Positions 5,228-6,539 of a stretch of DNA of 6,539 nucleotides are shown piece after piece. The notes beneath the pieces are model-generated. The model was not told the DNA's origin, ran no database searches, and was given only the letters and a program-made list of their open reading frames with translations. The position numbers and the translations under genes are program-made. Where the stretch lies: assembly GCA_020846815.1 (NCBI GenBank), contig JADLDF010000340.1:1-6539 (forward strand). Direction: 5' to 3'. Every line of letters starts with the position of its first letter. The first letter of the stretch is position 1. The stretch is from Gammaproteobacteria bacterium (GTDB lineage: Bacteria > Pseudomonadota > Gammaproteobacteria > Steroidobacterales > Steroidobacteraceae).

Positions 5228-5286
5228 GATTCATCGCCGGCAAGAGCGCGCTTGCCCGCATACCACGACCGGCGGTGGCCGCGCGG
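5218..5286 (+). pseudogene. vapC: vapC toxin remnant (N-terminal stub)
   Basis: From a GTG overlapping the vapB stop, the frame reads VALRFIAGKSALARIPRPAV then AAR, the recognisable first strand and helix of a VapC PIN domain (family pattern roughly YLIDKSALARLxxPxVAAR). The position of the first catalytic Asp is Gly here (GGC), and resemblance ends after about 23 residues. Full VapC proteins have about 130 residues and at least three more acidic positions. The frame runs on to 5400, but only as antisense to the VOC gene. The toxin is therefore taken to be dead, leaving an orphan antitoxin. Confidence 0.65.
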
Positions 5287-5293
5287 CGGCTCG

Positions 5294-5839
5294 TCAGGAT
5301 GCCGCGCCGCGATCGGCCGATCCACCGGCCGCCGTGCCCGCCCACTTCTCGGGCCGTTCGCCGGCGTCGGCGCGCGCCAGATCCCACTCGATCAGGTTGA
5401 TCTTCTCGCCATCCGGGCCGCGGAAAGTCATTTCGCGCTGCTTGATGCGGCCGCGTACCTCCAGCGGCATCGGCGGCGCGACCATGGGCAGGCGGCGTGC
5501 CTCGACCTCGCGCATGACTGCGTCGAGGTCCGGACAGTAGAACACCAGGCAGAGCTCGCCGATCAGCGAGCCTTCGCCGCGGAAGTCCAGACGCGGCGGC
5601 TGTGGGCCCGTCAGCTCGAACAGGCCGAGCATGCCGTAGGCGGGCGTTCCGGGTGTCTTAAGGATGCAGATGCGCGTGCGCGTCGACGCGGGCACGCCCA
5701 TGAGCGCGTGGATGTTGCCGCCTTCGACCGCACTCTCCAGGAACACTTCGCTGAGGCCCAGCACCTCGACGTAGAACTCGCGCGAGCGTTCGAGGTTCGA
5801 GACGGTGAGTGCGGCGCGGACCAGCGGGCTGACGGGCAT
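5294..5839 (-). CDS. VOC superfamily (glyoxalase/bleomycin-resistance/dioxygenase fold) protein
   Basis: The 181-residue chain begins MPVSPLVRAALTVSNLERSR then EFYVEVLGL, the typical first beta-alpha unit of vicinal-oxygen-chelate proteins. The second module includes GELCLVFYCPDLDAVMREVE and ends QREMTFRGPDGEKINLIEW, the usual closing strand with its metal-binding Glu region. VOC proteins are metal enzymes or binding proteins of very varied activity (lyases, dioxygenases, isomerases, resistance proteins), so no substrate is assigned. The last 27 or so residues are a low-complexity Ala/Gly-rich tail. A GGAGA ribosome binding site at 5847-5851 lies 7 bases before the ATG at 5839, and a TAGAAT -10-like hexamer lies at 5870-5875 on the minus strand. 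The stop falls a few bases from the vapC remnant, so these genes converge. Confidence 0.88.
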   Translation of the reverse strand: MPVSPLVRAALTVSNLERSREFYVEVLGLSEVFLESAVEGGNIHALMGVPASTRTRICILKTPGTPAYGMLGLFELTGPQPPRLDFRGEGSLIGELCLVFYCPDLDAVMREVEARRLPMVAPPMPLEVRGRIKQREMTFRGPDGEKINLIEWDLARADAGERPEKWAGTAAGGSADRGAAS

Positions 5840-5869
5840 CGGCGATTCTCCGGTTTGCGGGACATGGCG

Positions 5870-5875
5870 ATTCTA
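5870..5875 (-). promoter_or_regulatory. Possible -10 box for the VOC gene
   Basis: Minus-strand TAGAAT lies about 30 bases before the VOC ATG, leaving room for the GGAGA ribosome binding site in a short leader. No good -35 is seen. The nearby GGCGATTCT occurs twice (5841-5849 and 5867-5875), so part of the leader may be a small duplication. Confidence 0.3.
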
Positions 5876-6059
5876 CGGCGGACCGGCCGTGCGGCCGTCG
5901 ACGGAGACTGTGTGCTCACGCGGCGGCACGCAGGAATCTCCACACAGCACGAGCTGCGCCGCTCGCGATCTGCGCAGGGCGGCGGTTGCAATAGATGTTG
6001 CGCGTAGTGACCGTGCTGCGTGCGCCGCGGGCTCCGCTGTGGTGTCGCTGCAACGGTCG

Positions 6060-6086
6060 TTGACGATCTTTGACCGTCTTTACAAT
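6060..6086 (+). promoter_or_regulatory. Promoter-like region with tandem TTGACnnTCT repeats
   Basis: TTGACGATCT (6060-6069) is followed directly by TTGACCGTCT (6070-6079), two 10-bp repeats one helical turn apart, then TACAAT (6081-6086). TTGACG and TACAAT resemble -35 and -10 boxes, but the 15-nt gap is short for sigma-70; an activator may bind the repeats instead. The direction fits the DUF481 gene downstream. Confidence 0.45.
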
Positions 6087-6107
6087 GCATTGTGGTGACT
6101 TCACCAC
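6082..6107. promoter_or_regulatory. Two overlapping palindromes at the presumed transcription start
   Basis: ACAATGCATTGT (6082-6093) is a perfect 12-bp palindrome. GTGGTGA (6092-6098) and TCACCAC (6101-6107) are perfect 7-bp inverted arms with a CT spacer, sharing two bases with the first palindrome. Both cover the -10 and probable +1 of the putative promoter, where a repressor would block transcription. The binding protein is not identifiable. Confidence 0.5.
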
Positions 6108-6132
6108 GAGCATTCCTAGTAAACTCGTGCAC

Positions 6133-6188
6133 GCCGGATGTGTCGCGTCCGGCCGCCCGGCGCCTCTTCCGGTCCCTGCGCCGGGCGG
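6133..6188 (+). other. Two consecutive hairpins in the probable DUF481 leader
   Basis: GCCGGA (6133-6138) pairs with TCCGGC (6148-6153) around a 9-nt loop. CCGCCCGGCGC (6153-6163) pairs perfectly with GCGCCGGGCGG (6178-6188) around a 14-nt loop. The second, an 11-bp all-GC stem, is strong. No T-run follows, so it is not a standard intrinsic terminator; it may shape the leader RNA or be a structural repeat. Confidence 0.5.
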
Positions 6189-6271
6189 AATCGCTGCTCC
6201 ACGAGCTCGATCGCGCCTCGTGCGCCCCGGGGCCATTGCTTGCCTTGCTTGTTTCATCCTGAGGAAGTTCC

Positions 6272-6539
6272 ATGACCCGATATCTGTCGACGATCGTTCT
6301 CGCCGCGCTCGCGCTCGGCGCTTCGCTGCCCGCCGCGGCGCAATGGAAGGGCAAGGGCGAGGTCGGCATCGTCGTCTCGCGCGGCAACTCGGACACCGAC
6401 ACCGCGAACGTGAAGGTCGACACCTCGCGCGAAATCGACCGCTGGAAGCACAGCTTCGGCGTCGCGGCGCTGCGTGCCGCGATCGACGGCGACGAGACCG
6501 CCGAGCGCTACGGCGCGAGCTGGCAGTCCGACTACAAGC
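6272..6539 (+). CDS. DUF481 family outer-membrane protein, N-terminal part
   Basis: The frame starts at ATG 6272 after a GAGGAAG ribosome binding site (6261-6267) and is open to the right edge, giving 89 residues. Residues 1-22 are a clear Sec signal peptide (MTRYLSTIVLAALALGASLP then AAAQ), with cleavage expected after Ala-Ala-Ala-Gln or just before that Gln. The mature start WKGKGEVGIVVSRGNSDTDT, then ANVKVDTSREIDRWKHSFGV and ERYGASWQSDYK, matches DUF481 proteins, predicted beta-barrels of the outer membrane in Gram-negative bacteria, with the typical SRGNSDT turn followed by alternating amphipathic strands. The C-terminus lies outside the window. The function is unknown; the long, dyad-rich leader suggests regulated expression. 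Confidence 0.85.
   Translation, partial: MTRYLSTIVLAALALGASLPAAAQWKGKGEVGIVVSRGNSDTDTANVKVDTSREIDRWKHSFGVAALRAAIDGDETAERYGASWQSDYK

Larger units (their letters stand above)
5840..6271. other. Long intergenic region between divergent VOC and DUF481 genes
   Basis: About 430 bases without a supportable gene on either strand. The first 220 bases are GC-rich and I see little there beyond the VOC promoter. From 6060 on there is a concentrated control region: direct repeats, two palindromes, an AT-rich stretch and two hairpins leading into the DUF481 ribosome binding site; each is listed separately. Confidence 0.6.

Noticed and set aside
5286..5400. Continuation of vapC to the stop at 5400
   Set aside because: The translation turns into Arg/Pro-rich antisense of the VOC gene with no PIN motifs.
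6153..6188. Intrinsic terminator
   Set aside because: The 11-bp stem is strong, but no T-run follows on either strand.
5611..6423. 270-residue minus-strand frame over the VOC start and the intergenic region
   Set aside because: It is a shifted reading of the VOC gene and runs antisense into the DUF481 signal peptide; the VOC frame has the family motifs and a ribosome binding site.

Overview
The window is uniformly GC-rich DNA with high GC at third codon positions. The gene content points to a proteobacterium, most likely a gammaproteobacterium. The best evidence is a DksA-type zinc-finger protein with the length and C-terminal signature of E. coli YbiI, and the start of a DUF481 outer-membrane protein. 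I cannot place it more closely. No rRNA, tRNA, CRISPR array, transposase or phage gene was seen.

Layout: (1) 1-1506, minus: most of a two-helix membrane protein with a long coiled coil and a C-terminal beta-rich, possibly AIM24-like, domain; it runs off the left edge. (2) 1507-1794: no gene, two back-to-back hairpins. (3) 1795-2673, minus: a compact cassette of an XRE-type repressor, a VapB-like antitoxin and a PIN toxin whose middle is missing in frame. (4) 2674-2816: control region with a 17-nt dyad. (5) 2817-3422, minus: a Uma2-family (DUF820) putative nuclease. (6) 3423-3654: divergent control region. (7) 3655-4485, plus: an acyl-CoA synthetase/4-coumarate-CoA ligase homologue that has lost about 230-240 internal residues, including the ATP P-loop, while keeping its N-terminus and C-terminal half. 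(8) 4486-4659: degenerate repeats between convergent genes. (9) 4660-4926, minus: ybiI. (10) 5018-5227, plus: a second antitoxin (vapB) followed by a stub of its vapC toxin. (11) 5294-5839, minus: a VOC/glyoxalase-fold protein. (12) 5840-6271: a long leader and promoter region dense in dyads. (13) 6272 to the end, plus: the 5' part of a DUF481 protein with a signal peptide.

The clearest pattern is decay of accessory genes. Two toxin-antitoxin modules each keep an intact antitoxin beside a broken PIN toxin, and the ligase has lost its core in frame, while ordinary genes (ybiI, VOC, DUF481) look healthy. This resembles a genomic region where toxins have been disarmed by deletion, but three deletions so close together also call for ruling out an assembly artefact. 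I see no convincing complete new system. The most unusual local structure is a hexanucleotide repeat translated in two frames at the antitoxin/toxin overlap.
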